Part shown: positions 1 through 9,600 of the stretch, piece after piece
Layout of the letters: the number at the start of each line of letters is the position of its first letter
Numbering within the stretch: the first letter of the stretch is position 1
Assembly: GCA_022457155.1 (NCBI GenBank)
Contig: JAJGOT010000155.1
Coordinates: 1,223,501 to 1,287,500 of the forward strand
DNA length: 64,000 bases
Direction of reading: 5' to 3'
DNA from: Cladopsammia gracilis
Lineage: Eukaryota; Cnidaria; Anthozoa; Scleractinia; Dendrophylliidae
Made by a program: the position numbers and the translations under genes
The notes under the pieces: model-generated
Databases searched by the model: none
Seen by the model: only the letters and a program-made list of their open reading frames with translations
What the model was told of the DNA's origin: nothing

Positions 1-1198
1 ACAAAACACTGTTTATGCACATCACTACTGCATAAACTAATAAAAATAATTAATGCATGTATTTTTTTAAAGAAAATGCTGAGGATAATGGTGAAAATGG
101 TCAATAAGTCACTGCCAGAGTTTTGTCGCCAGAAATGGCTAAAAAGACAAGGGTGGGTAAATATGTGTATACAATATCAGGGATTCATATTGAGATTTTT
201 TTAAACTCGTCAGCTGGGCAAGTATGAAGGAAAAGATACTTAAATTGCCTGGTGGCTAATTTTGACTTACCGGTACCCTTTCACACACGATGTAAAACAC
301 TAACATACTGTTAGATGGTAAATGTAAACCAAAATTTTCATACAGCTACCATATAGTTGGAAAGTTGTCATATTTAGTAAACATAAAGTTACCATGACAT
401 CTTGGATGTGGAATCATTTGAGATACTGCATTCAGTTTTGTGCACTAAATGAAGTACGGATTTGCTAACTGGTTGTTAGTAAATTTGCCAATTTTCATGT
501 TTTCAACTTGAAAGGTGGGGATTAATAATTAGTACATCCAGAACTAAGCTGATGATGCTATAAACTATGAGGAATAGAAAAAGTGTAAGAAAATTAGGTA
601 GACTGCAAATTCAGGGCTCGAGGCTAACGGTAGCCAACTAGCCATGCAAAGTCTAGTAAAAAGCCAGTTTTGGCTGGTAGATTTTCGCTTTTACTAGCCA
701 TTTTAGCTAGTGGAAATCGAATGGAATCTAGGAATGATTTCTGATGAATCGCAAAGCAAGTAAGAGAACAAAAACTAAAACATAGACTCACTGTAAACTG
801 ACATCATATCATTTAATGCCTTAAAGCTGAATGTAATTTGAATTAGCCAAAAAGCTATTAATTTTTATGTTTGGAGATCAATTTTTCTTGGAAAGAAACT
901 TCCCACTAATGATTTGTCACGCATGAAAAAAAGAAAGACAAGTACAGTGTATTTATAAAATTAAGAAGACAAGTATTCAAGTACGAGATTGAGATTTAAG
1001 AAAAAAAGTAAAGACTGAACAAGTTACGTTTCCACGGTCTCCGAGATTTTTTTCTTAAATTAATTGTTGGTACATATTACTGTTACCCCAACCCCCGTAC
1101 AAGTCTGCCTAGTGAAAATTTATTTTGGCTAGTAAAATCAAACCTCGATAGCCACTGCCATAATATACCCTGATTGTAAAACTCACCAACAGAGAAAA
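1..1198. other. AT-rich stretch, no gene recognised
   Basis: I see no convincing coding sequence or RNA gene here. The stretch contains degenerate short repeats of the form TAGCCA/TTTGGCTAGTA near 615-720 and again near 1100-1165, which look like old repeat debris. It may hold the unrecognised 5' part of the transposase that follows. Confidence 0.5.
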
Positions 1199-1995
1199 TT
1201 GACAAAAAGAACTGAGTTGATGTGCTTTATGACAGTATGTAGACATGCACTTCACCTTGGTATTATCGCATACATGACAGGCACCAGTATTTCAACTCAA
1301 TCCAGAATTTTTACAGCATGGGCTGTTTTTCTATCAACTCTGTTTGATCAGTTAGACCTGAGTCCCTGTCCTGGAGAGGTGCTTTCTCTTTTACCTCTGG
1401 AATTTTATGCATCTGGTTTCCAGGACACAGTGTTGCTAGGAGACTGCACGGAGAACTGGATTGCTTCACCGGAAAACTTTAACATCAGCAGTGCAACATT
1501 TAGTGCATACAAAAACCCTGACACTGGATAACACCTTTTGGCAGTCTTATGTGCAGCGATACGTATGCAGGGGCAATCACCGATAATGACTTAACTGCAG
1601 ACTGTGGGGTGTTGGATATGATACAAGACAAAGGTGCTACAGTGCTTACAGATAAAGGGTTTGGTATCGAAGACTTGTGTCATGCCAAAGGCTTGTCCCA
1701 CAATCGCCCTCCAATGAAATTTGATGCACAGTATGAGGAGACTGATATAGCAAAGAACTTTGATGTGGCCACCCTACGGATATACAATGAAAATTACATT
1801 GGACGCATGCGGGATTGGTCGATTTTGAATGCTTGCTGGCCCAAAAACAGGGTCGACATTCTAGGATGTGTATACAAAGTGGTGGCTAATATTGTAAATA
1901 TGTTGTTCGACCCCATCTGTGCAAAAGAGGCAACTAAATCAAAGTCAAGCAAACTGTCTCATGATGCAACAGTACCACTTTCATTTTTCATATAA
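1199..1995 (+). pseudogene. DDE_Tnp_4 (Harbinger/IS4-like) transposase, frameshifted
   Basis: The two reading frames 1199-1531 and 1549-1995 look like consecutive parts of one DDE_Tnp_4 transposase, the family that cuts and pastes PIF/Harbinger-type DNA transposons. The acidic triad is visible in family context: D in LLGDCTE (codon at about 1442), D in VLTDKGF (about 1651) and E in IYNENYIGRMRDW (about 1789). The second part also has the family's HNRPPMK and NFDVATLRIYNE stretches. The first frame ends in a stop at 1529-1531, exactly where family sequence should continue, so one frameshift lies between about 1525 and 1550. The N-terminal DNA-binding part is not seen upstream. No terminal inverted repeats were found. 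This is a relic rather than an active gene. The family call is firm; the completeness of the 5' end is unknown. Confidence 0.85.
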
Positions 1996-2418
1996 TAGGC
2001 GGTCCATATGTCAAATTTTCATTGACAGTGAACTTAATACAAATGGTTATAACCTTTGACAAACCTGTCCAGTTTCTTATATTTATTATAGAGAGCTAAA
2101 AGGTACAGTACATGTGTTATATTATTTTTATTGGACAATTCCGGAAAATACTTTACCCTTCACGTAGAAAACATTTTTTTATTTAACCTCCCCCAAAGTT
2201 AGAAAACCAGCCTTGTATTCGGAAAAAAACTACACTTCAGCGTTTTAGAATGCCAACCATGCAGGGGATCCAGATATTTCCAGAATTGCTGATTACTACT
2301 GTAAACATTTTATCTGCACAGATATCATTGTAACAATGTGTACAGCTACCATAGATCTGAAATTTAGACTTTTCCTGGCCAAGGTCTGGTAGAGGTTAGT
2401 CATCATAGGAGAATTACA
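1996..2418. other. No feature seen
   Basis: AT-rich intergenic sequence between the transposase relic and the 3' exon of the minus-strand YqaJ gene. Nothing beyond short chance ORFs. Confidence 0.5.
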
Positions 2419-2760
2419 CTAGTTGTCTTTTTGAAAACTTCCAAACCTAATTAACTTTGCTTGAGAGTTAACCCAGGATCTGAAATGTCGCGTATTTTCA
2501 AAATTAGGCACTGAGCCATCGAGCTTCTTTCCCAGTTGCACAAGTCTTGGATGTTCAAAATATGCCCAGGGGTCTGACAAGGGCTTCTTTTCATACATGT
2601 GTACTAACAACTCAAGCATAATTTCACTCAAAACGTGATTTTTAGAAACAGGAAAATAAGCTGCGACTTTGTTTTCTGGGACATAGGACATCAAGTAAAC
2701 TAATGATGTTTCCGTGCATTCCACCTGCAAGTGGCACTGGACTAGGTGACTCCCTGTAAT
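2419..2760 (-). pseudogene. YqaJ-type nuclease gene, second (3') exon
   Basis: On the minus strand this exon starts directly after an AG acceptor (plus-strand CT at 2761-2762) and reads through HLVQCHLQVECTETSLVYL to a stop at 2419. That first stretch matches the tail of a YqaJ/lambda-exonuclease-like fold, where a Q-rich helix follows the catalytic ExK strand. The catalytic half of the domain lies 12 kb away at 14830-15523. The exon phases fit: exon 1 can end on a complete codon at 14830 and this exon starts on a complete codon. The 3' splice site has been altered by a transposon that inserted in its last bases. The joined model is an inference; the exon itself is open for 114 codons. Because exon 1 carries a frameshift, I mark the locus as a pseudogene. 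Confidence 0.6.
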
Positions 2761-2764
2761 CTGA

Positions 2765-3085
2765 CACAGCATGAAAATTCAAATTTACGGAAAATTAAAG
2801 TTTGCTTAAATCTGCGTAAAGTTGGTAAAAAAACTTTACACCAACTTTACATGTCCGTAAAGGTGCATAAAGGTTGATTTACGTGATCGGAACGTAAAGC
2901 TTGTTTAAAGGTAGCGTAAAGTTTTTTACTCAGCTTTACGCTTATTTATGTATGATGTAAAGTTTGCGTAAAGTTGCGTTTTACTTAGTCAAACGTAAAG
3001 CTATTGTAAAGCGAGCGTAAATGTGTTTAGTCACACTTACGATTGTTAACGTTTTACGTACATTAAAGTTGCTTTAACCGCTCTC
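2765..3085. repeat. GTAAAG-rich subterminal region, left
   Basis: Dense copies of the hexamer GTAAAG and its complement CTTTAC, in both orientations, with spacers of about 8-25 bp. They look like an array of transposase-binding subterminal motifs. The mirror-image region lies at 13935-14350. Confidence 0.65.
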
Positions 3086-4500
3086 TATAGAAACGAACGT
3101 TAAGTGAAGTGTGAATAATGTGTGACGCTATGGCCGGCAGCTACATATACACTCGCGATCGGTTTGCGATACGTGACCATCACGTATACTTTCTCCCTTC
3201 TGTTCTTCGATTCCGCTGACACCTAGCACACTACCAAACTGCTTAATCGAAAAGCTTGAACAAGTGCAGCATCGCAAAGAAGGGGGAAGTAAAATCAGTG
3301 CTCTAGTTTGGCTGGTTTATATAGAAGGCAGTTTGTGCTCTGGTCATTGCGCGGTGTGCTAAAAAAACTTTTTGTTAAACAATCTTGGTTTTGGGTAGGG
3401 GGGATTTGTAAACGTCGTTGTGCAAATCCCCGGGGCTTCCCCGGGGTCTCTCCCCCGGGATGGCTGCTGATAAGAAGTGCATAAAACTGTAAAAATTTAA
3501 ATGTTCTTACGATCGAAAACGTTTCAAGTTTTACAGTTGTTACTCGGCGAATATGAATATTATCGGAACTACTCTTAGTTAGGGCCCGGAACGCCGTGGC
3601 GAACTGGCTCTGAGATAGTGGGGTAAATTCATTATAGTGCACGCAAAAATAAAACGCCAGTGTCCTCCTGTTCCATTTTCGCGTTCCCATTCACGTTTGA
3701 TCCAAGAGTATGGAAGACCATGGGCCCTGTAAGAGATCTGGTGACGATCAGTGACTGCATTGTGTCGAGCCAGCGGTTTCTCATTTGAGAGAGCATGCCG
3801 CCATATTAGAATTTGAAAGGTGCGATATTTTGTCCGTTGCTGGTGGAAATGCAGTGATCTCCTTTGCTTTTATCCTTCGCTAAAGAAAGTAGGAGATAAG
3901 ACCGAAACTTCCATTTCTTCGCATTACTTTGCATCATGTATATTTGAGCGGATGACTTTGGTGCTTACGCATCATCTCGATCGTGCTTCAGATGGAAATG
4001 TTCTGCCCTAGACTTCAGCTCTTGAAGCTGTTTAAGAATCATCCATGGAGTCAAATGGTCGAAGAAACGTTAGAGGTAAGCTATAACCTCTGTTTTACGG
4101 TGTAGGGTCTTAAGTTGTCTTCGTTATGTCAGGTTATTAGGTTCTAATAGATAATAATGGTTTGTATACTTTTTGAAAATTAAGCTTTCATGATCACAAT
4201 TTTCAAATTTAACGGCAGTTCAAGGTAGAATTTCTGTGGGAATTACAAGGGCGTTTAGTTCATCCTATAACATTGTATAGGTTTTGAAATACTATGAAAA
4301 CACATACTGGTATATACTAATTGAAAATTTGTATTAGTATATACCGGTATACTGGGTGTATAGTTTTCGGTAACATTCAAAATAAATTATGCTAGTGGAT
4401 GAGTGCAGCTGAATTCACTCTGTAATCACATGAGTGATTAAACAGAACTACAGGAATCCAATTTGTTTAATCATGAGTATGATGACAGACAGAATTGGAT
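3086..4500. other. Interior of CACAG element, possible 5' end of a gene
   Basis: Contains a locally GC-richer stretch (about 3110-3780) that could be a promoter, followed by the candidate short coding exon at 4045-4075. The ORF on the minus strand at 3295-3690 has no recognisable similarity and I treat it as chance. Confidence 0.35.
4045..4075 (+). CDS. Candidate first coding exon (10 codons), low confidence
   Basis: An ATG in fair initiation context (ATCCATGG) opens a short frame reading MESNGRRNVR. It ends at a strong donor, G|GTAAGC, at 4075/4076. This is the usual appearance of a small first exon. No downstream exon could be linked to it before the BEL insertion. It could encode the start of the CACAG element's own protein, or be coincidental. 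Confidence 0.25.
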
Positions 4501-4573
4501 GATTTTTAATTTTTGATAAAGGTACTAGTGAGCAGCACACAGCAACGATTCTTGTTAACTGCTTTTATTATTC

Positions 4574-4610
4574 GACCGGTTTCGTGTGATTACTACACAC
4601 TTCATCAGGG
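4574..4610 (-). ncRNA. Hammerhead-like ribozyme core, copy A
   Basis: Read on the minus strand the motif has CTGATGA, then a perfect stem II GTGTG/CACAC with loop TAGTAAT, then GAAA, then ACCGGTC. The self-complementary ACCGGT would make a very short stem III, usable as a dimer, followed by a GTC-type cleavage triplet. Stem I is weak, so activity is uncertain. Confidence 0.6.
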
Positions 4611-4880
4611 ATTTTTTAATTTTTTTAATAGGTACTAGTGAGTGGCACACAGCAACGAATCTTGTTAACTGTTTTTATTATCTGACTGGTTTCATGTTTA
4701 ACGTTAAATCCGTGAGCCCCAAAATTAATCTATGCATTACACCACTGGACCAGCAGGATTTTCGTACATCCTGCATGTATTGCTTGTGGGTGTTTTTTGT
4801 TGTTCACACCCTACACTGTACATGGAACGTGATTTGTACCGTAAAGTAAAGGCATAAAATAAGTTCCTCATACTACATGT

Positions 4881-4960
4881 ATCTTGTTTAATCCCTGACA
4901 AAGTGTGTAGTAATCACACAAAACTGGTCAGATAATAAAAACAGTTAACAAGATTCGTTG
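4881..4960 (+). ncRNA. Degenerate hammerhead-like unit, copy C
   Basis: Same unit as copy D but with a damaged core: CTGACAA instead of CTGATGA, and AAAAC instead of GAAAC after the second stem II arm. Probably inactive. Copy B (minus, about 4632-4695) keeps GAAAC but is cut off before the CTGATGA half. Confidence 0.5.
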
Positions 4961-4999
4961 CTGTGTGCCCCTCGCCAGTATCTATTTAAAAAATTAAAA

Positions 5000-5045
5000 A
5001 ATCCCTGATGAAGTGTGTAGTAATCACACGAAACTGGTTGAATAA
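5000..5045 (+). ncRNA. Hammerhead-like ribozyme core, copy D
   Basis: CTGATGA at 5005-5011, perfect stem II GTGTG/CACAC with loop TAGTAAT, GAAA at 5030-5033, then ACTGGTT. It is the near-exact inverted partner of copy A. The cleavage triplet is GTT here rather than GTC. Stem I pairing is poor, so self-cleavage is not assured. Confidence 0.55.
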
Positions 5046-5140
5046 TAAAAGCAGTTAACAAGAATCGTTGCTGAGAGAGAAAAAGCAAAAGATCAGACTT
5101 TCAGGTGAATAAAAGGGATGTACCGGTATTCAAAATGTGA

Positions 5141-5712
5141 ACCTGGGTCCATGGACCACCCCTGTGGACTCGGTCCATGGACCGCCTGATGAGCTACCCT
5201 TGATTTTCTCCAATTTTATTTTTTTTAACCAAATTTTTCTGTCAGTATAAAGAATGGACTGTGGACTGGAGACAGGGTACATATTTAAAAACACAGTCTT
5301 TCATGTATGTATGGCATTCAACATCAATATTTGACTTCCTACTGTCAGTGTAATAATTGCATTTTTACGCTTTTGCTGACATTGTATTTTATACAGTCCG
5401 CTTCCAGGCTGGTACTGTTGGGGCAGGAGCATGTCAAGTTTTAGTGCTCTTGTAACAGATTTTGCTCGATGCGCTTAGAACAAGAAGGACTGGGCCAAGT
5501 CCCAAGCTATAATACTATTAATATTATTGTGGGATGCAAACAATCCCATGTGCTTTTCTTTTGGTTTCACTGTACATGTGCAGTAAAAAAATACTGAGTC
5601 CGTCCATCCATCCAGTCCATTCTTTTCACTGACAGAAAAATGTGGAAAAATTAAATTAAAATTGATGAAAATTAGGTGTGGTCCATCAGGTGGTCCTTGG
5701 AGCAGGTCCACA
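5141..5712. mobile_element. Inverted-repeat element, about 570 bp
   Basis: The left arm (5141-5290) and right arm (about 5590-5712) are imperfect inverted copies. Both contain GTCCATGGACC/GGTGGTCC-type runs, GGACCxCCTGATG, TTTTTCTGTCAGT and AAGAATGGACTG in matching order. There is no coding capacity between them. This fits a non-autonomous DNA transposon or foldback element; no target duplication was identified. Confidence 0.55.
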
Positions 5713-6390
5713 TTATACTTACATTGTAATTATGTCAAAGTACATTACTTTTGCTGTTAAAACTGGGTTTGCTTGTATTATGCTTGACTTAATTATGCTC
5801 TAAATTTGCACCAACTTTTTTGTTGCACTTTTTGGTGTTCCTTTACTTTATGTTCATTTACTTTCTTGTGAACACCAAGACATTTGATGCATTTAACATC
5901 ATTATTGTTTCTTGTCAGTACTTCTGGGAATGAAGAACATTAATGTTCATGTTGATATATTTACTACATGTAATTAGTACACTTGTTTGGCATGTTTTCA
6001 AAGATAGAGGATAATTTTTTGTAATATAATTTGTGCTGTTTTCATGGTGATGCAGCATGTTTTGAAAACAAATAATTCATGATTAGAAATACATTTTAAA
6101 GGGGTCTGAATCTGCGAAAGGGAGTCCAAATCTGCTACTGGATTCAGACTACCAGACATCTTTATTCGCTATGGTATTTGGACTGGGAGGTTCACACTTT
6201 CAGGGGTCCAAATCAGTTAAAAACACTTGAGATTCTCTGTAAGCTTGAAAAGCAGTTTTTTGGATGGTATTATTAACCCATTTTCTCCATTATTAAAATA
6301 TAAATTCTCCTTCCTAGTGTCACCATATATTATTCCATTGTACAGTAGTGGAGAGAATATGTTCAAATATCAAGATAACTGATCTTGGGT
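5713..6390. other. No feature seen upstream of BEL element
   Basis: AT-rich sequence inside the CACAG element. The last five bases (6386-6390, TGGGT) form the left target-site duplication of the BEL insertion. No gene recognised. Confidence 0.5.
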
Positions 6391-6575
6391 TGGAGAACCG
6401 AATGAACTGAACTGATTTGTGTCTTTTAGTGAGCATTGTGAAGTCCCCGGCGCTCGGCCGCCTGGGACCTGGATACAAGTGTATTATGGGATAGAATAAA
6501 AGCACATGGAAAGAAAAGATGGCTGATGTGTTGTTTTGAGTGTATTTACGACGAAACTATTGACGAGAATAACCA
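6391..6575 (+). repeat. BEL 5' LTR
   Basis: 185 bp, TG...CA ends, identical to the 3' LTR. It includes an AATAAA signal (about 6495) and a GC-rich block (CCCCGGCGCTCGGCCG) upstream of it. Confidence 0.95.
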
Positions 6576-6578
6576 TAG

Positions 6579-6596
6579 TGGTCCTTCGAACCGGAT
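6579..6596 (+). promoter_or_regulatory. BEL candidate primer-binding site
   Basis: Three bases after the LTR, the 18-mer TGGTCCTTCGAACCGGAT begins with the TGG that pairs with a tRNA CCA end and contains TTCGAA. The position is right; the exact tRNA was not identified. Confidence 0.6.
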
Positions 6597-6610
6597 AAAA
6601 AACAGCGGCG

Positions 6611-9600
6611 ATGGAAGATAAGAATAATACGAAGCGGCAAAGCCAGCGACAAAGAAATGTGCCGAAGCATTTAAGCGATTATGTGGACGTTCCCGGACAA
6701 AATAGTGAGAAGACCGAAAGTACATCAATCTCCAATGTCGACCGCCAGAGCAAAAAGGGCAGCCAAACAAGCCGAACTACATCATCATCAACTAGAGAAA
6801 GGGCCAGAGAAGCCGCGAGGGAAGCTAATCTTGCCAAATTGAAAGTGGAACAGCTCAAAGAGAAGGCTCGATTAGAAGTTGAAATCGCTGCTCAAAGGGC
6901 CGAACTCGACGCGCAGATGACGATTAAAGAAGCACAACAAGAGGCCGAATGGAAGGAAAAGGAGGCTCAACTGTTGTTGGAGGAGGCAAGCGAAGACGAG
7001 GCGATTGAATTCAGCGATCGTATGAAAGATTTTGAAGACCATGCTCCGAATTTAGTGGATGCTAAAAATGTCAAAATGAAAGAGAGGCCAGACAAAATGA
7101 AAAAAGTCGATTTCTCCCAAAAGGATGCATGTACGAAATTTAGCACTCAGAAGGTAAAGGAGTGGTTGGAAAAGTTGAATCCTAAAGAAGAACCTGAGGA
7201 ACCGACTGAAAGAATCAAGTTCCCCGAGTCTACGAAAGAAAAGAAAATGACTGTGGACTGGGCAAATTCAGTTTTCGGTAAGTCACCGTTGATATCTTCG
7301 CTCCCTAAGATTAACTTGCCTGTGTTTGAAGGAGATCCATGTCATTGGCCGAATTGGTATGGAATGTTTAAAGTGCTTGTGCATGACCAAAAGCTCTCTG
7401 ACACACAAAAGATGATTTATTTGAAAGCATCAGTGAAAGGGTCGGCTGAGAAAGCTATTGCTGGAATGTTCTTTGATGGAACAATGTATGAAGAAGCATT
7501 TAAGGAGTTGACTAATCGGTTTGGTAATCCAGAGCTTATCTCAAAGTCTTTAATTCGAAAGCTCTTAGAACTGCCAATACTGAAAGATGAAGATACTTCC
7601 AGTTTAAGGTCCTTTGTTGACAACGTGCACAATATAGTCAGGACACTGAAAGCATATGGTCACAGTGCAGACCTGCAAGCAGCCGCTAACATGCAACAAG
7701 TTACGGAAAGGTTGCCTCCTGTAATTGCTGAGAGATGGAGTCGAAGAAAGATAGAGCTGCAGCCAAAGAAAGTTGATCTGAATGACCTAGACAGGTGGCT
7801 GGAAACAGAGGTTCAAATCAAAGAAATGGCTTTTGGAAGTCCCGGTGTGCCAGAGAAACTCAGGCAGGAAAGAGAGAAACCCAAAAGACGAACAAAGACA
7901 TTCTCGAATTTAGGAGGCAAACTGGCATGTTCCATCTGCAAAAAAGAACATCAAGTCACCGCATGCGAAACCTGGAAGAAAGCAACTGTGAACGACCGAT
8001 GGGAGCTAGCAAAGAAACACACCCTATGTTTTCTGTGTCTAAAAAGGAACCACCGAACCTGGCAATGTTCATCAAAAGAGTCCTGTCCAGTACAAGGGTG
8101 TGGTCGAAGACATCATCCACAGCTGCACAAAACAGAAGAAATGCAGAAGCTGAACCCATCTGCTGACACCTTCCACCCAGCACAAGATGCCGCAGAAGGC
8201 ACACAACCGGCTGGTACGCCTACGGCCTATGCAACTTATGGAGTAGTTGAGGAACCTGTCAACATGAGAGGCAGTGAGAAAATAGCTCTTCAGATGTTAC
8301 CAGTGATTTTGGAGGGAACAAATGGAATTAAAATCAAAGCCAATGCCTTTCTGGATGGAGGTTCAGGTTCATCTTACATTAGAGAGGAAGTGGCAGACAC
8401 CTTGGGTCTGGAAGCCGAAAGTCGTCCACTCCGTGTATCAGTGTTTGGAGCAAAGTCGATTGTTACGGACAGTAAAACTGTTTCTGTGCACTTGGAAAGT
8501 ATGGATGGTGGTACCAAGAAAGAGGTGTTTCTGTGGACAGCTCCACGCATATGTGACATGAAAGCGATAGATTGGTCCCAAAGTAAGAAAGGGTGGCCGC
8601 ATCTTCATGATTTAAAGATTCAAAAGCCAGTTGGACGCAGAGAAGTTGATCTACTGATCGGCAGTGATTATTATGGGGAACTACTTCTCCCACTCGAACA
8701 CCGTGTGGGCAAACCAGGAGAACCTGTGGGTGTTAAGACTCCACTGGGGTGGACAGTCGTGGGACATGTACCAGAAGAGATTGGCAGGCATCACACAACC
8801 AACCTTACCCACACCTTCCATGTTAATCCTACTCCGGAGATGTGCGCTGATGAACTGATGCGGAAAATGTGGGATGATGAGTTGACTGGACTTAGTGACC
8901 ATGAAAAGTCATTAACTGCTGAAGAAATGTTTGCTGAGGACAAAACAAGGAAGTCAAGGCGGTACATTGATGGTCGTTATGAAGTAGGCATTCCCTGGAT
9001 TGACAACCAACCACCACTGTATTCCAACAGAGCAAGCGCCGAAGACCGACTTCTGTCACTGGAAAAGCAGCTGAAAAGAAGGCCAAGTGTTGCGGAGAAA
9101 TATTGCCAGGTGATGGAGGCGAATGTAGCCAAGGGCTATGTTAGGAAGTTGGAGCCAGGCGAAATTGATAATGAGGCGAGTTGGTATCTACCCCACTTCC
9201 CTGTTGTGAGAGAAGATAAAGAGACTACCAAAGTGAGGATAGTATACGATTCAGCTGCGAGATATGGAGGACTCAGTCTCAACGACACTATGCTGCCTGG
9301 GCCAAAACTGCAACAAGATATCTTCGATGTGTTACTGCGCTTTCGCAAGAACCCTGTCGCCCTTGTAGCTGATTTGACAGAGATGTTCTCCCAGATCGTT
9401 ATGGCGAAGCAAGATAGGCGATATCACCGCTTTTTATGGAGAGGACTAGACCTCACTAGACCTCCTGAGGTTTATGAAGCAATGAGACTATTGTTCGGAG
9501 ATCGTGCGTCACCTTACTTGGCACAGTTTGTTGTACGGCAACATGCAGAAGACCACAAGGATGATTACCCCATAGCTGTAGCTATCACCCTCTTTCAGAT

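Larger units (their letters stand above)
4525..5075. repeat. Palindromic array of hammerhead-type monomers
   Basis: Four related units of about 105-125 bp lie head-to-head. Two are in minus orientation (4525-4695) and two in plus orientation (4880-5075), separated by a 185-bp spacer. The shared unit contains GTTAACAAG, the hammerhead core CTGATGA...GAAAC and an ATTAAAAAATCC tract. The outer pair are near-perfect inverted copies of each other, and so are the inner pair. Tandem hammerhead units with an inverted copy are the known terminal (pLTR) arrangement of Penelope-like elements. I see no reverse transcriptase nearby, so this is a terminal-only remnant or a non-autonomous relative. Confidence 0.65.

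Noticed and set aside
600..1170. TAGCCA/TTGGCTAG repeats as a CRISPR-like array
   Set aside because: Irregular spacing, no constant repeat or unique spacers, and eukaryotic context.
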